The notes beneath the pieces were generated by a model. That model saw only the letters and a program-made list of their open reading frames with translations, was not told the DNA's origin and did no database searches. From an uncultured Eubacteriales bacterium (lineage in GTDB: Bacteria; Bacillota; Clostridia; Peptostreptococcales; Anaerovoracaceae), in NCBI GenBank assembly GCA_902786855.1, contig CADAEH010000004.1:62001-126000 (forward strand): 64,000 bases of DNA, read 5' to 3'. Both the position numbers and the translations under genes were made by a program. Positions 9,550 through 18,324 of this stretch are shown here, piece after piece; positions within the stretch are counted from its first letter, which is position 1; every line of letters starts with the position of its first letter.

Positions 9550-10770
9550 ATGAAAACAAGAGTCGCAATGCTTTTTGGCGGCAAGACAGTAGAACATGAA
9601 GTATCCGTTATTTCAGGTATCCAGGCATACATGGCTATGGATACGGAGAAGTACGATGTCATACCTGTCTATATGGACAAAAGCAACAATATGTACATCG
9701 GAGATGGCATAGGTAATATAGCATCCTACAAGGATATCCCGGCTCTGCTGTCACGTTCACAGCGTGTAGTTATGATAAATGACGGAGGAAGGATACTGCT
9801 GCTGCCTTATCCTGTCAAAAGATGGGGAGGCGCTAAGCCGGTGCAGATAGACATTGCTTTTCCTGTGGTACACGGGACTAATGTCGAGGACGGAGCGCTT
9901 CAGGGATATCTCAAGACAGTAGGCGTTCCTTTTGTCGGGCCGGATGTCACTTCATCTGCTGTAAGTATGGACAAGTTCATAACCAAGGCAGTCCTGAAGA
10001 TGCATGACATTCCTGTTCTGGATGCTGAAGTATATACACTGGCTGATTATGAAGACATGGAGAGTCTGCCTGAGAGAATAGAGATGGTTTTCGGATATCC
10101 TGTTATCGTAAAGCCTGTAAATCTGGGCTCAAGTGTGGGTATCAGCATAGCAAGGACAAGAACAGAACTGGTCAACGCCCTGGACGATGCTTTCAGATAT
10201 GCCACACGAGTGCTTGTAGAGCATGCTATCGGAAAGCTGAGGGAGATAAACTGTGCAGTGCTAGGTGATGAGAATGAGGCTGTTGCTTCTGAATGCGAAG
10301 AACCGCTCCATACTGCAGATATACTGAGCTACGAGGACAAATATGTCAGCAGCGGAGGATCAAAAGGCGGCAAAAACGGAGGAGCAAAGGGTAGTTCAGG
10401 CAGTAAGGGAGCCGGTATGGCGAGCCTTGCAAGAAAGATCCCTGCGGATCTGACGCCTGAGCAGAGAGAGGAAGTCAGAAATCTCGCTGTCAGATCATTC
10501 AAAGCACTTGGCTGCAGCGGTGTGTCGAGGATAGACTTCATGATAGATGAAGGATCCGGGCAGCTGTATTTCAACGAGATAAACCCTATACCGGGATCGC
10601 TGTCCTTCTATCTGTGGGAACCTGTCGGTGTTCCTTATACTGAGCTCCTTGACAGGATGATACAGCTTTCACTGAAAAGACAGAGACAGGAAGAATCTAT
10701 AACTTTCACTTTTGATACAAATATTCTCAAAAACGCTAATCTTGGAGGCAGCAAAGGGAGTAAGAGATAA
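9550..10770 (+). CDS. ddl: D-alanine--D-alanine ligase
   Basis: An ATP-grasp enzyme that makes the D-Ala-D-Ala dipeptide used by MurF. The protein has 406 residues against about 300-370 for the family. Seen: N-terminal LFGGKTVEHEVSVISG, HGTNVEDGALQGYL (104-121), the ATP-binding VKPVNLGSSVGIS (188-200) and the metal-binding end YFNEINPIPGS. It carries a Gly/Ser/Lys-only insert at residues 267-289 just before MASLARKIPADL, in the omega-loop region that closes over the active site, and a similar short tail (GGSKGSKR). The ribosome site GGAGGG lies 9 bases upstream. It follows the MurF-like ligase, so the two consecutive steps are encoded together. Ligase versus D-Ala-D-Lac/Ser specificity cannot be set with certainty. 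Confidence 0.92.
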   Translation: MKTRVAMLFGGKTVEHEVSVISGIQAYMAMDTEKYDVIPVYMDKSNNMYIGDGIGNIASYKDIPALLSRSQRVVMINDGGRILLLPYPVKRWGGAKPVQIDIAFPVVHGTNVEDGALQGYLKTVGVPFVGPDVTSSAVSMDKFITKAVLKMHDIPVLDAEVYTLADYEDMESLPERIEMVFGYPVIVKPVNLGSSVGISIARTRTELVNALDDAFRYATRVLVEHAIGKLREINCAVLGDENEAVASECEEPLHTADILSYEDKYVSSGGSKGGKNGGAKGSSGSKGAGMASLARKIPADLTPEQREEVRNLAVRSFKALGCSGVSRIDFMIDEGSGQLYFNEINPIPGSLSFYLWEPVGVPYTELLDRMIQLSLKRQRQEESITFTFDTNILKNANLGGSKGSKR

Positions 10771-10802
10771 TTGTTACACCTTGATTTACAGGAGGAATTG
10801 AC

Positions 10803-11480
10803 ATGAAAAGGGTTCTAGGATTGATCATCGCTTTGCTTCTGGGTGCCGTGCTTGCTGCAGGCGGTATATTTTACATGCACATGAAAGCTCAGCCACATGT
10901 GGACGCAAAAGGTCTTATGGAAAGACTCGAGGAGTCGTCAGAGCTGACAGTTGAAAAGAGTTATTACACAGGTATAGTCAGATTCAGTGAAGGTACTGTC
11001 CCACTGATCAACAAAAACGGCTTCTCCATGAAATATGAAGCTGAGTTAGATGCCGGCTTTGAGCTGGAAGATGTAACTATTGAAGTGACTGACAATGCTG
11101 TCGTTGTGACTGTTCCGAAAGCTGAGATCCTGTCGATCGACATAGACCCGGATTCTCTGGAGTTCTATGATAATAAGACTTCATTATTCAAGACTGACCG
11201 AAAAGAGGCGACAAAAAAAGCACTTCAGGAGGCTGAAAAAGATGCCGAAGAAAATGCGTCCAGAAAAGGAGTGCTTGAGGCAGCAGACAAGAGAGCTGAA
11301 GTCATATTCAAGGGTATTCTCGAAGGTGGTGTAGGAAACAGAGATATCATTGTCCTTCAGAAAGACTCTGGGCAAAATGCCAATACCAAGACTGAAACTG
11401 AAGAAGCAGACAGCGAAAAAGAAACAGGCGCAGATGCAGCAGACAGTTCAGAAGCAGAAACAGAAGAGGCTGCAGGCTAG
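10803..11480 (+). CDS. DUF4230 membrane-anchored protein
   Basis: A 225-residue protein with one N-terminal membrane helix (about 4-24) and an extracytoplasmic domain like DUF4230: LTVEKSYYTGIVRFSEG, then a beta-rich segment and a charged helix that starts TDRKEATKKALQEAEKDA. The final roughly 35 residues are almost all Glu, Ala, Thr, Asp and Ser. The function of the family is unknown. It has a good ribosome site (CAGGAGG), begins 32 bases after ddl and ends 11 bases before the ClC gene, so it is part of the same operon. Confidence 0.75.
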   Translation: MKRVLGLIIALLLGAVLAAGGIFYMHMKAQPHVDAKGLMERLEESSELTVEKSYYTGIVRFSEGTVPLINKNGFSMKYEAELDAGFELEDVTIEVTDNAVVVTVPKAEILSIDIDPDSLEFYDNKTSLFKTDRKEATKKALQEAEKDAEENASRKGVLEAADKRAEVIFKGILEGGVGNRDIIVLQKDSGQNANTKTETEEADSEKETGADAADSSEAETEEAAG

Positions 11481-11491
11481 AGTAATTCCTT

Positions 11492-13246
11492 ATGAAAGAA
11501 AGTGCTGCAGATAATCTCCGCAGGAGAGACAGTTTTAAATATGTAGTAGTTGCTGAGGGCGTTCTTATCGGTCTGATAACGGGCGCTCTTATTTCCGTGT
11601 TCAGACTGATGCTGATTTACGCAGATCAGCTGAGAGACAAAATGACTGATTATGCTCACACCGGATATGGAGCTGCAGCGGTCTGTGCATTTGTCATGAT
11701 ATGCCTGACAGTGATAATTACTCTTCTGCTGGCCTGGGAACCGGATATAGCGGGTTCCGGTATCCCTCAGGTTGAAGCCGAACTGAGAGGGCAGAAAGAT
11801 ATGCGCTGGCATCGTGTGATCATAGCTAAGATGGCAGGATGTGCTCTTGCGATCGGCGGCGGACTGGCACTCGGCCGTGAGGGACCTAGTATACAGCTGG
11901 GTGCGATGGTCGGAAAGGGTTTTTCAAGGACCAGACATCGCCTTCTCACAGAAGAGCGTCTGCTTATAACATGCGGAGCAGGTGCAGGGCTTTCAGCTGC
12001 ATTCGGAGCACCTCTGGCCGGAGCTATCTTTGCACTCGAAGAACTTCACCGGAATTTTTCAGCTGAAGTATTACTCTCCGCCATGGCAGCTAGTGCGGCA
12101 AGCGATTTTGTTGCTGCCAATGTATTCGGGCTTACTCCTGTATTCGGGTTTGGGGTGGAACATGGTCTCCCGCTCAGGCAATACTGGGCGGTAGTGCTGA
12201 TGGGCGTCCTGCTCGGTTACTTTGGTATGTTCTATAACAAAATGATAGCATTCATGCAGGATCTTTTCGAGAAAGCAGGGAGATCTTTTGCAAGGCTGGC
12301 AGGTTTCTTGCCGGGGATACGCACATTCAACCTGACAGACAGCAAGCTTAACAGGGAAGGCGAGATCGTGTCGGTGGCCGGAAAGCTGTCAGCAGCATTC
12401 GCTGTTGCTTTTATACTGGTATTTCTATATCCTGCAGCTCTCGGCAGCGGAAGTCCGCTGGTAGGACAGATAAGCAGAGGAGAGTTTTCACTGGCAGCAC
12501 TCGCTGTTCTCCTTGTTGTGAAATTCCTTTTTTCAACTGCGAGTTTTGGTTCAGGCTCACCGGGCGGGATATTCCTTCCACTGCTTGTACTCGGGGCAGT
12601 CAGCGGAGGACTGTTTTGCAGGATCCTGGGTCTTGCAGGATTTGATCAGCGGTATATTACGGCCCTGGTTGTGGTCTCGATGGCAGGGTATTTTGCAGCT
12701 ATTGTAAGAGCACCTGTGACGGGAGTTATCCTCATAACTGAGATGACAGGTGACTTTACTTGTCTGCTGCCTCTGGTACTTACATCACTTATTGCATATC
12801 TGATTCCGGAATTCTACGGTGTTGAGCCGATATACACCCAGCTCCTTCACCGCAGCCAGAACAGCGCAAAGAATAAAGAAACCAGAGACGAAACAGTCTA
12901 TGGAAGAGACTGGGGCGCTCTCCAGCTTGGCATGACTTCATCAGAAAGACCGAACGGACGCATACATAAGGCCGGTAAGCGCAGCAATATCACAGATAAT
13001 GACCGTAAAACAGTGATCGATGCAGAAGTACATGTAGGGTCATACATGGATGGGAGAAAGGTAAAAGAATTCGGCCTTCCCCTGGGATCACTGATAGTTT
13101 CAGTGAACAGAGAAGGCCTTGAGATAATACCTGATGGAAATACTATCCTCCGTGGCGGAGACGAGCTCGAGATACTGATGCGGGAAAGAGATATAAGTGA
13201 TGTAGAGTCGATAGTTGATGAGCGCTGCAAAGAGGTTGAAGAATAG
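11492..13246 (+). CDS. ClC-family chloride (or fluoride)/proton antiporter with C-terminal TrkA-C domain
   Basis: The 584-residue protein has the ClC selectivity motifs GSGIP (88-92), GREGP (128-132) and GGIFLP in helix N. Both the gating glutamate (E130) and the inner proton glutamate (E184 in ALEELH) are present, which in this family marks H+-coupled exchangers rather than channels. About residues 20-440 are membrane; after a linker, residues about 500-575 form a TrkA-C-like ligand-binding domain (GSLIVSVNREG, GDELEILM). It probably balances charge or pH. Convergent with bioY, only 8 bases between the stops. Confidence 0.92.
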   Translation: MKESAADNLRRRDSFKYVVVAEGVLIGLITGALISVFRLMLIYADQLRDKMTDYAHTGYGAAAVCAFVMICLTVIITLLLAWEPDIAGSGIPQVEAELRGQKDMRWHRVIIAKMAGCALAIGGGLALGREGPSIQLGAMVGKGFSRTRHRLLTEERLLITCGAGAGLSAAFGAPLAGAIFALEELHRNFSAEVLLSAMAASAASDFVAANVFGLTPVFGFGVEHGLPLRQYWAVVLMGVLLGYFGMFYNKMIAFMQDLFEKAGRSFARLAGFLPGIRTFNLTDSKLNREGEIVSVAGKLSAAFAVAFILVFLYPAALGSGSPLVGQISRGEFSLAALAVLLVVKFLFSTASFGSGSPGGIFLPLLVLGAVSGGLFCRILGLAGFDQRYITALVVVSMAGYFAAIVRAPVTGVILITEMTGDFTCLLPLVLTSLIAYLIPEFYGVEPIYTQLLHRSQNSAKNKETRDETVYGRDWGALQLGMTSSERPNGRIHKAGKRSNITDNDRKTVIDAEVHVGSYMDGRKVKEFGLPLGSLIVSVNREGLEIIPDGNTILRGGDELEILMRERDISDVESIVDERCKEVEE

Positions 13247-13254
13247 TTTCTTGT

Positions 13255-13839
13255 TTACGCTTGCCTATCTACAAATGGTCGGAGTCTTCTGGTCAGCATC
13301 AGAGCAAGTATGATCTTGATAACATCGGGAATGATATACGGAATGACGCACCAGCTGAGTGCTGTAGCAAGTCCGATATCCCCGGTGTTTTTTGTATAGA
13401 CACTCATGAACCAGGCAGTTCCGAAAGCATAGCATACGATGAGTCCGATAACCATGGAAGTGGCAAGTGCTCTGGTACCTTTTCCAAAGAAACGTTCAGA
13501 GAGCCACATGATCAGTGCTGTAAAAATGAATCCGACCATGTATCCGCCTGTCGGCCCGAGTATGTGGCCGATGCCTCCGGTAAAACCAGAGAAGACCGGA
13601 AGTCCGACCGCCCCGAGCAGCAAATATACTATTATACTGATGGTGCCGCGTTTACCGCCGAGCAGTCCGACTGCAAGGAACACACCGAATGTCTGCATGG
13701 TAAAAGGCACTGTTGCCGGTATCATGATCCATGAGCAAACCGCCATTATCGCGGCAAACAATGCTATTAATGCAATATCTGTTGTACTGAGCCTGCTGTT
13801 TCCTGTTATATTTGACATTTCCTTTGTTGTAGTATTCAT
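13255..13839 (-). CDS. bioY: BioY biotin transporter (ECF S component)
   Basis: A 194-residue membrane protein with the BioY pattern: an N-terminal helix (IALFAAIMAVCSWI), PFTMQTFGVFLAVGLLGGKRG, and GGIGHILGPTGGYMVGF. It binds biotin and works with the shared ECF energising module, which is not in the window. It lies 48 bases downstream of birA on the same strand and is probably co-transcribed from the BirA-controlled promoter, so uptake would be shut off when biotin is plentiful. Confidence 0.95.
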   Translation of the reverse strand: MNTTTKEMSNITGNSRLSTTDIALIALFAAIMAVCSWIMIPATVPFTMQTFGVFLAVGLLGGKRGTISIIVYLLLGAVGLPVFSGFTGGIGHILGPTGGYMVGFIFTALIMWLSERFFGKGTRALATSMVIGLIVCYAFGTAWFMSVYTKNTGDIGLATALSWCVIPYIIPDVIKIILALMLTRRLRPFVDRQA

Positions 13840-13887
13840 TTTATTCTATTCCTTAGTACGATTCTTTTACTTTGATTGAGATGACCT

Positions 13888-15045
13888 CTATAGCCTGATA
13901 CTTATCTCGCCGCTGTTGAGTGTTTCAGTGCTGCCATCCTCATATATCACATTCAGCCCGCATTCATCATCTATTCCGGTTACATATGCCCGGACAGGGG
14001 CAGAGCCTGCTTTAAGTACATCCACTTCACGGCCGATAACAAAGCATCTGCGCCTGTATTCATCAATATAGCGTCTGACACCCGGATCTGAGTTCCCGGA
14101 GTACTGGCTGTTCAGTTCGGCGACGCAGTATGAATAAAACCGTGTGATGATCTCCGCAGCCAGACGGTTTCTCCCTCCGTTTTTACGTACAGGATCGGTC
14201 TTGTCTTCGTCAGAAGGGCCTGAGTCTTTGCGACATGGAGATATCGCGCCTGCAACATCTTTTATGATGTCAGGAAAGCCGTCTTCCGGCTCATATACAT
14301 TGATCCCGATTCCGACAACAGCATAGGCAAGAGTATAGTCTTCAAGATCAAACGATGCCTCTGTCAGAATACCGCACACCTTACGCCCGTCTATATATAC
14401 ATCATTTACCCATTTGATATCAGCTTTCCTGCCGGAAACTGCTTCTATGGCTTCAGATACTGCAACTGCCGCAAGTGTCGTGAAACGCATCGCAGGCTTC
14501 GAAGATAATCCGGAAGGACGGAGCAATATGCTCAGGTAAAGCCCCGTGTCCTCCGGTGAGTAGAATGTTCGGCCTCTGCGGCCGCGTCCGCGGCTCTGGC
14601 TGCCGGCAACGGCGATGAATCCGCCGGGAGCTCCTTCTGAAGCCATTCTCATACAAAGTGCATTGGTTGAATCAATGGTGTCGAAGGTTTTGATATTCAA
14701 TGAATCGATATTAAAATGCCTGGTACCGAAAAAAAATGCCCTGTCTTCATCTATACCGACATTTACGATCTTACCTGACACTAATTCGCGTATGTAAGCG
14801 TAGATCTTCTCTGCCGAGAGGACATCATAGTCTACGGACAGACAGTAACCCTTGTTGGTTACGGCATCTATATTGAAACCTTCATTCTGGAGCTTCTTCA
14901 CGGCTTTCCATACTGCCGTCCTTGAAAGCCTGAGCTCAGCAGCTATCTCCTGACCAGAGACATAGCTGCCTTTTCTGGATTCAAGGAGCATAAGCACTCT
15001 GTCCCGGGATGAAGGATTATTCTCTTTTCTTTCTGTGGCATTCAT
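13888..15045 (-). CDS. birA: Biotin protein ligase and biotin-operon repressor BirA
   Basis: The protein has 385 residues, longer than the usual 320-330. Residues about 15-70 are a winged helix (GQEIAAELRLSRTAVWKAVKKL). The catalytic domain carries the biotinyl-AMP loop GRGRRGRTF (153-161) and KWVNDVYIDGRKVCGILTE. Extra length lies between the helix-turn-helix and the ligase (about 75-120) and in an acidic loop (KDSGPSDEDKTDP). It activates biotin and loads carboxylases, and as a dimer represses DNA. Start at 15045 has only a weak ribosome site; the frame closes at a TAA near 15087. A BirA operator covers its own promoter, so it should autoregulate. Confidence 0.94.
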   Translation of the reverse strand: MNATERKENNPSSRDRVLMLLESRKGSYVSGQEIAAELRLSRTAVWKAVKKLQNEGFNIDAVTNKGYCLSVDYDVLSAEKIYAYIRELVSGKIVNVGIDEDRAFFFGTRHFNIDSLNIKTFDTIDSTNALCMRMASEGAPGGFIAVAGSQSRGRGRRGRTFYSPEDTGLYLSILLRPSGLSSKPAMRFTTLAAVAVSEAIEAVSGRKADIKWVNDVYIDGRKVCGILTEASFDLEDYTLAYAVVGIGINVYEPEDGFPDIIKDVAGAISPCRKDSGPSDEDKTDPVRKNGGRNRLAAEIITRFYSYCVAELNSQYSGNSDPGVRRYIDEYRRRCFVIGREVDVLKAGSAPVRAYVTGIDDECGLNVIYEDGSTETLNSGEISIRL

Positions 15046-15095
15046 ATAAGTAAACTTCTGATCGTAAATGATCCTTTGAAATGATTATATTGGAA

Positions 15096-15124
15096 ATAAT
15101 AAAGCAGCATAAGATCATTGTCAA
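15096..15124 (-). promoter_or_regulatory. birA-bioY promoter
   Basis: On the minus strand TTGACA (15119-15124) and TATTAT (15096-15101) are separated by exactly 17 bases: a consensus -35 and a 5/6 -10. The -35 lies inside the left half of the BirA operator. Confidence 0.85.
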
Positions 15125-15149
15125 CTCAAAAAGGGCAACTGGTTAACAA
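15118..15149 (-). promoter_or_regulatory. BirA operator
   Basis: TTGTCAAC (15118-15125), a 16-base spacer, then GTTAACAA (15142-15149) match the established BirA half-sites TTGTnAAC/GTTnACAA. The site overlaps the -35 of birA-bioY, so bound BirA would block RNA polymerase. Confidence 0.88.
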
Positions 15150-15308
15150 TCTACCCAAGTGTCACCACTTTTCTCATGCTGTCAGCAGCAGAATTTACAG
15201 GTATTACTTTTTTCACAATCCGCAGGAAGAAAATGTATAATAAATGTATTAATTGCCTTGAGCCTTTCAGATGCCAGGGCTGTATTATAAGTACAATGAG
15301 GAGCAATC

Positions 15309-17501
15309 ATGAGAATGCCGGAATTACTTTCACCGGTCGGAGGCAAGGCGCATCTGACCGCAGCAGTCAATAACGGAGCAGATGCCGTATATATGGGAGG
15401 CATGGCTTTCAATGCAAGGATATTTGCTGATAATTTCAGTGATGAAGAACTCCCTGAAGCGATCAGATATGCTCATATGCATGGAGTAAAGGTATATATG
15501 ACTCTCAATACTCTCATCAGAGATGATGAGCTGGTGAGGGCGTTTGAGTATGCCAATTACATATACGGTATAGGGGTAGATGCTCTTATTGTCCAGGATA
15601 TGGGCCTGGCGAGAATGCTGCATAAATACATCCCCGGACTGCCGCTCCACCTGTCGACTCAAGGAACTCTGTATAACAGAGAAGCGATGGGGCTTGCAAA
15701 GAAACTGGGTTTCTGCAGGGTAGTGCCTGCAAGAGAACTATCACTTGATGAGATAAAGGAACTGGCCGATGAGGGAAGAAGGATATCACCTGATGAACCT
15801 GTAGAGATCGAGGTATTCGTTCATGGTGCACTCTGTATGTGCTACTCGGGACAGTGTCAGATGAGCCGTATGATGGGCAGAGGAAGCGGACGGACAGGTA
15901 ACAGAGGTACATGTGCGCAGCCATGCAGACAAGCATATACGGATGATCATGGACGCACATATTATGCTCTCAGTCCTAAGGACCTGTGCCAGATACAGAA
16001 TATTCCTGACCTTGTATCCTCTGGAGCGGCGTCTTTCAAGATCGAGGGGCGAATCAAGTCGCCTGAATATGTTGCTACTGTAACAAGGATCTACAGAAAG
16101 TACATAGATATCTACGACCGTCTGCTAAGCCGATTCGGAGCAGATGAGGCAAAAAAGAGATACAGAGTCGATGAAGAGGATATGCTTGAACTCAGGCAGA
16201 TATTCAACAGGGGAGATTTCACTGAAGGCTATCTCTACGGTGATCCCGGAGAAGCTTTGCTTTCAGGAAGCAGTCCGAAAAACCAGGGCATATATCTGGG
16301 AAAAGTGATAGCAGTCCTGGATAATGAGCATAAAGCTGCAGACGCTGAAGAGAGGGCGGCTGTGAAAGGGGCGCTCAAGCGTGGAAAGGAACTTGTCTGT
16401 ATCAGAAAAGACAGGAATTCGCCGGCAGAGATCTCAGCCGGTGACGGACTTGAGTTCAGACATGAGGATGCAGAAGAACGCCCTGATCTGCATCCTGTCG
16501 GAAGTGTAACGACTTATATAAAGGACATAGGAGGAGGCTGCATCATAGCAGGTGATTTTGACCGCGGAGCAGCGACCGGAGACCTGGCATTCAAGGTCAC
16601 TGATCGCGGCCTGATTGAAAAAGCCCTGTCATCACCTGAGAAAAAACTGCCTGTCACTATGCTGTTTACCGGAAGAGAAGGACAGTCTCCAAGGCTTGTG
16701 ATGACCGATATCAAGGCGAATGAAACTGCAGAAGTGATAGCAGATCATGTGATCGAGCACGCAAGGAAAACACCTACCGATGCGTCGCGCATAGCAGATA
16801 ATCTCTCGAGACTCGGCGATACGCCTTTTTCACCGGGCCTGACAGGGATCGACGTGGAGATAGATGATGACATCATGATGCCGGTGTCGATAGTAAACAG
16901 AATGAGACGTGAAGCAGCAGACGAACTGATGGCAAAACGTGCGGGAGCAGTGATCTGTTCACGCGCACCAAAACTCACAAGAGCAGAGCTTGACGTAGCA
17001 GAGTCAGGCGAGATGCTTGGCGCAGTTGTTCTGGACACTGAGGAATATTCTGACAGGCTTGAGACTCAGAAGATAAGGCCGGTTCCGCTCGAACAGTTCA
17101 TGCAGGGCAACGCTGAGGGAGATATTCCCTACATACTTAACATCTCGAAGGGAAATCTGGATGATTTTATCCGCAGCAATTTTGATGAAATCATAAGTTC
17201 GGTCAAGGATACCGGAATACTGATCGGAAATCTCGGGTGGATACAGAAATTCACCGATGCCGGCGTTAAAGTATATGGAGACTATGGGCTCAATGTATAT
17301 AATGAACAGGCGAGAAGAGCATTTGAAGATGTCGGTGTCGAACTGTATATGCCGTCACATGAAACAGGGATATGCGACAAAAGACGTATTCCGCTTATGG
17401 TCACCGAGCATAGGATGCAGGCTGATTATCTGACCGACAGAAAAGGGGAGGACCACATAATAGCGACCTCCCCGTCAGGTGATAAAACTCTTATTTACTG
17501 A
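15309..17501 (+). CDS. Peptidase U32-family protein, RlhA/TrhP-like RNA hydroxylation factor
   Basis: The 730-residue protein has the U32 N-terminal barrel (LSPVGGKAHLTAAVNNGADAVY) and the family's cysteine set C176, C178, C183, C202, C206 around GRGSGRTGNRGTCAQPCR, presumed to hold an iron-sulfur cluster. A long C-terminal half corresponds to the DUF3656-type extension seen in RlhA, which hydroxylates 23S rRNA C2501; TrhP acts on tRNA U34. Despite the name, protease activity is doubtful for this branch. Ribosome site GAGGAG is 7 bases before the ATG. The upstream region shows a TATAAT at 15236-15241 with a poor -35. Its TGA abuts the thiT stop with no gap, and its last 60 bases contain the likely thiT terminator. 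Confidence 0.88.
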   Translation: MRMPELLSPVGGKAHLTAAVNNGADAVYMGGMAFNARIFADNFSDEELPEAIRYAHMHGVKVYMTLNTLIRDDELVRAFEYANYIYGIGVDALIVQDMGLARMLHKYIPGLPLHLSTQGTLYNREAMGLAKKLGFCRVVPARELSLDEIKELADEGRRISPDEPVEIEVFVHGALCMCYSGQCQMSRMMGRGSGRTGNRGTCAQPCRQAYTDDHGRTYYALSPKDLCQIQNIPDLVSSGAASFKIEGRIKSPEYVATVTRIYRKYIDIYDRLLSRFGADEAKKRYRVDEEDMLELRQIFNRGDFTEGYLYGDPGEALLSGSSPKNQGIYLGKVIAVLDNEHKAADAEERAAVKGALKRGKELVCIRKDRNSPAEISAGDGLEFRHEDAEERPDLHPVGSVTTYIKDIGGGCIIAGDFDRGAATGDLAFKVTDRGLIEKALSSPEKKLPVTMLFTGREGQSPRLVMTDIKANETAEVIADHVIEHARKTPTDASRIADNLSRLGDTPFSPGLTGIDVEIDDDIMMPVSIVNRMRREAADELMAKRAGAVICSRAPKLTRAELDVAESGEMLGAVVLDTEEYSDRLETQKIRPVPLEQFMQGNAEGDIPYILNISKGNLDDFIRSNFDEIISSVKDTGILIGNLGWIQKFTDAGVKVYGDYGLNVYNEQARRAFEDVGVELYMPSHETGICDKRRIPLMVTEHRMQADYLTDRKGEDHIIATSPSGDKTLIY
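17441..17473 (-). terminator. Terminator for thiT embedded in the 3' end of the U32 gene
   Basis: On the minus strand GGGGAGG (17473-17467) pairs with CCTCCCC (17451-17445) and is followed by TTTTCTGT. It lies inside the coding sequence of the convergent gene, where the intergenic space is zero. Confidence 0.5.
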
Positions 17502-18125
17502 TCAGTTCATCTGCTCCTTGAGCGTTAAGAACATTTTCTTAACAGCAGGAATGTTTATCACGATAATGGTGAGTATACCTTCTGCTGCAAGGTATGTCAG
17601 GTTATACCACAGAGACCATGTCCAGGCATTGAACCCTTCAGGCGCATATGCTCCGAAGAATATAACTCCTGACAATACTGCGCATATATAGCGGCCTATG
17701 ATACCAATGATATATCCTTTGGTAAGGCCGTTTTTTGTGTTGCGGGTCAAGCCTGAAAGACCCAGAGCGCCGAATGCGATCGGATAATCCATAAGAAGCT
17801 GTACCGGGTGGATAACATATGGTCCGAAAATGAGATTGAGCAGACCCACGCAGAACCCGGCCATGACGCCGCGACGTGTTCCCAGCAGATATCCGCAAAC
17901 TACGATAGGAAGAATACTGAACAGAGTTACAGATCCGCCCTGAGGCATCTCAAATATCTTGATCTGACCGAGAACTGTTGCCAGTGCTATCAGAAGAGCA
18001 GATACAGTCAGTGCTCTGACATCCGTTTTTTTGTCTTTTCCGCCCCTCATGATGAGGAAGAGCAGTATCACGATGACCGCGATAACAGCTATTTTGCCCT
18101 GAGTTGATTCAAAAAATGCTTGCAT
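17502..18125 (-). CDS. thiT: Thiamine transporter ThiT (ECF S component)
   Basis: A 207-residue protein with about six hydrophobic helices after a short extra N-terminal helix. The ThiT pattern GGSVTLFSILPIVVCGYLLGTRRG and the C-terminal FNAWTWSLWYNLTYLAAEGI, rich in Trp and Tyr for thiamine stacking, are present. It needs the ECF module encoded elsewhere. A TPP riboswitch precedes it, and its Shine-Dalgarno (AAGGAGG) lies in a hairpin, so uptake is repressed when thiamine pyrophosphate is high. Confidence 0.95.
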   Translation of the reverse strand: MQAFFESTQGKIAVIAVIVILLFLIMRGGKDKKTDVRALTVSALLIALATVLGQIKIFEMPQGGSVTLFSILPIVVCGYLLGTRRGVMAGFCVGLLNLIFGPYVIHPVQLLMDYPIAFGALGLSGLTRNTKNGLTKGYIIGIIGRYICAVLSGVIFFGAYAPEGFNAWTWSLWYNLTYLAAEGILTIIVINIPAVKKMFLTLKEQMN

Positions 18126-18130
18126 AAAAA

Positions 18131-18156
18131 ATCCTCCTTAATCTTAAGTTAAGGAG
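18131..18156 (-). promoter_or_regulatory. Hairpin sequestering the thiT Shine-Dalgarno (TPP riboswitch expression platform)
   Basis: On the minus strand CTCCTTAA (18156-18149), a 7-base loop and TTAAGGAG (18141-18134) form a perfect 8-bp stem whose 3' arm is the ribosome site. Six T residues follow just before the ATG, so it could also act as a weak intrinsic terminator. Confidence 0.7.
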
Positions 18157-18218
18157 AGCTGCCGATGATAATGGCCTGTATAACGCAATAAGATGAAAGC
18201 GTGGTTAGGCACATTCAG

Positions 18219-18312
18219 TTATTTTACCTTCCTACGCCGGTATTATCCGGATCAGGTATAAGGGTCATCCCGTTAAACGGGAAATCTCAGCATAAGCTCC
18301 CCTGGCTTTATG
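18219..18312 (-). ncRNA. TPP riboswitch (THI element)
   Basis: Read on the minus strand, the conserved THI-box blocks are all present in order: GGGGAGC...GCTGAGA near 18300, ACCCTT, then ACCTGATCCGGATAATACC and GGCGTAGGAA near 18235. The P3 arm (CCCGTTTAACGGG) is short. It lies between a good promoter and thiT. Confidence 0.96.
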
Positions 18313-18324
18313 TTGTCGGAAATA

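Noticed and set aside
10348-10416. Frameshift or misassembly in ddl explaining the Gly/Ser/Lys run
   Set aside because: The frame resumes with family sequence on both sides and the C-terminal tail has the same composition, so a real insert is more likely.
15309-17501. Secreted collagenase (from the peptidase U32 name)
   Set aside because: No signal peptide, and the cysteine set and C-terminal extension match the RNA-hydroxylation branch.
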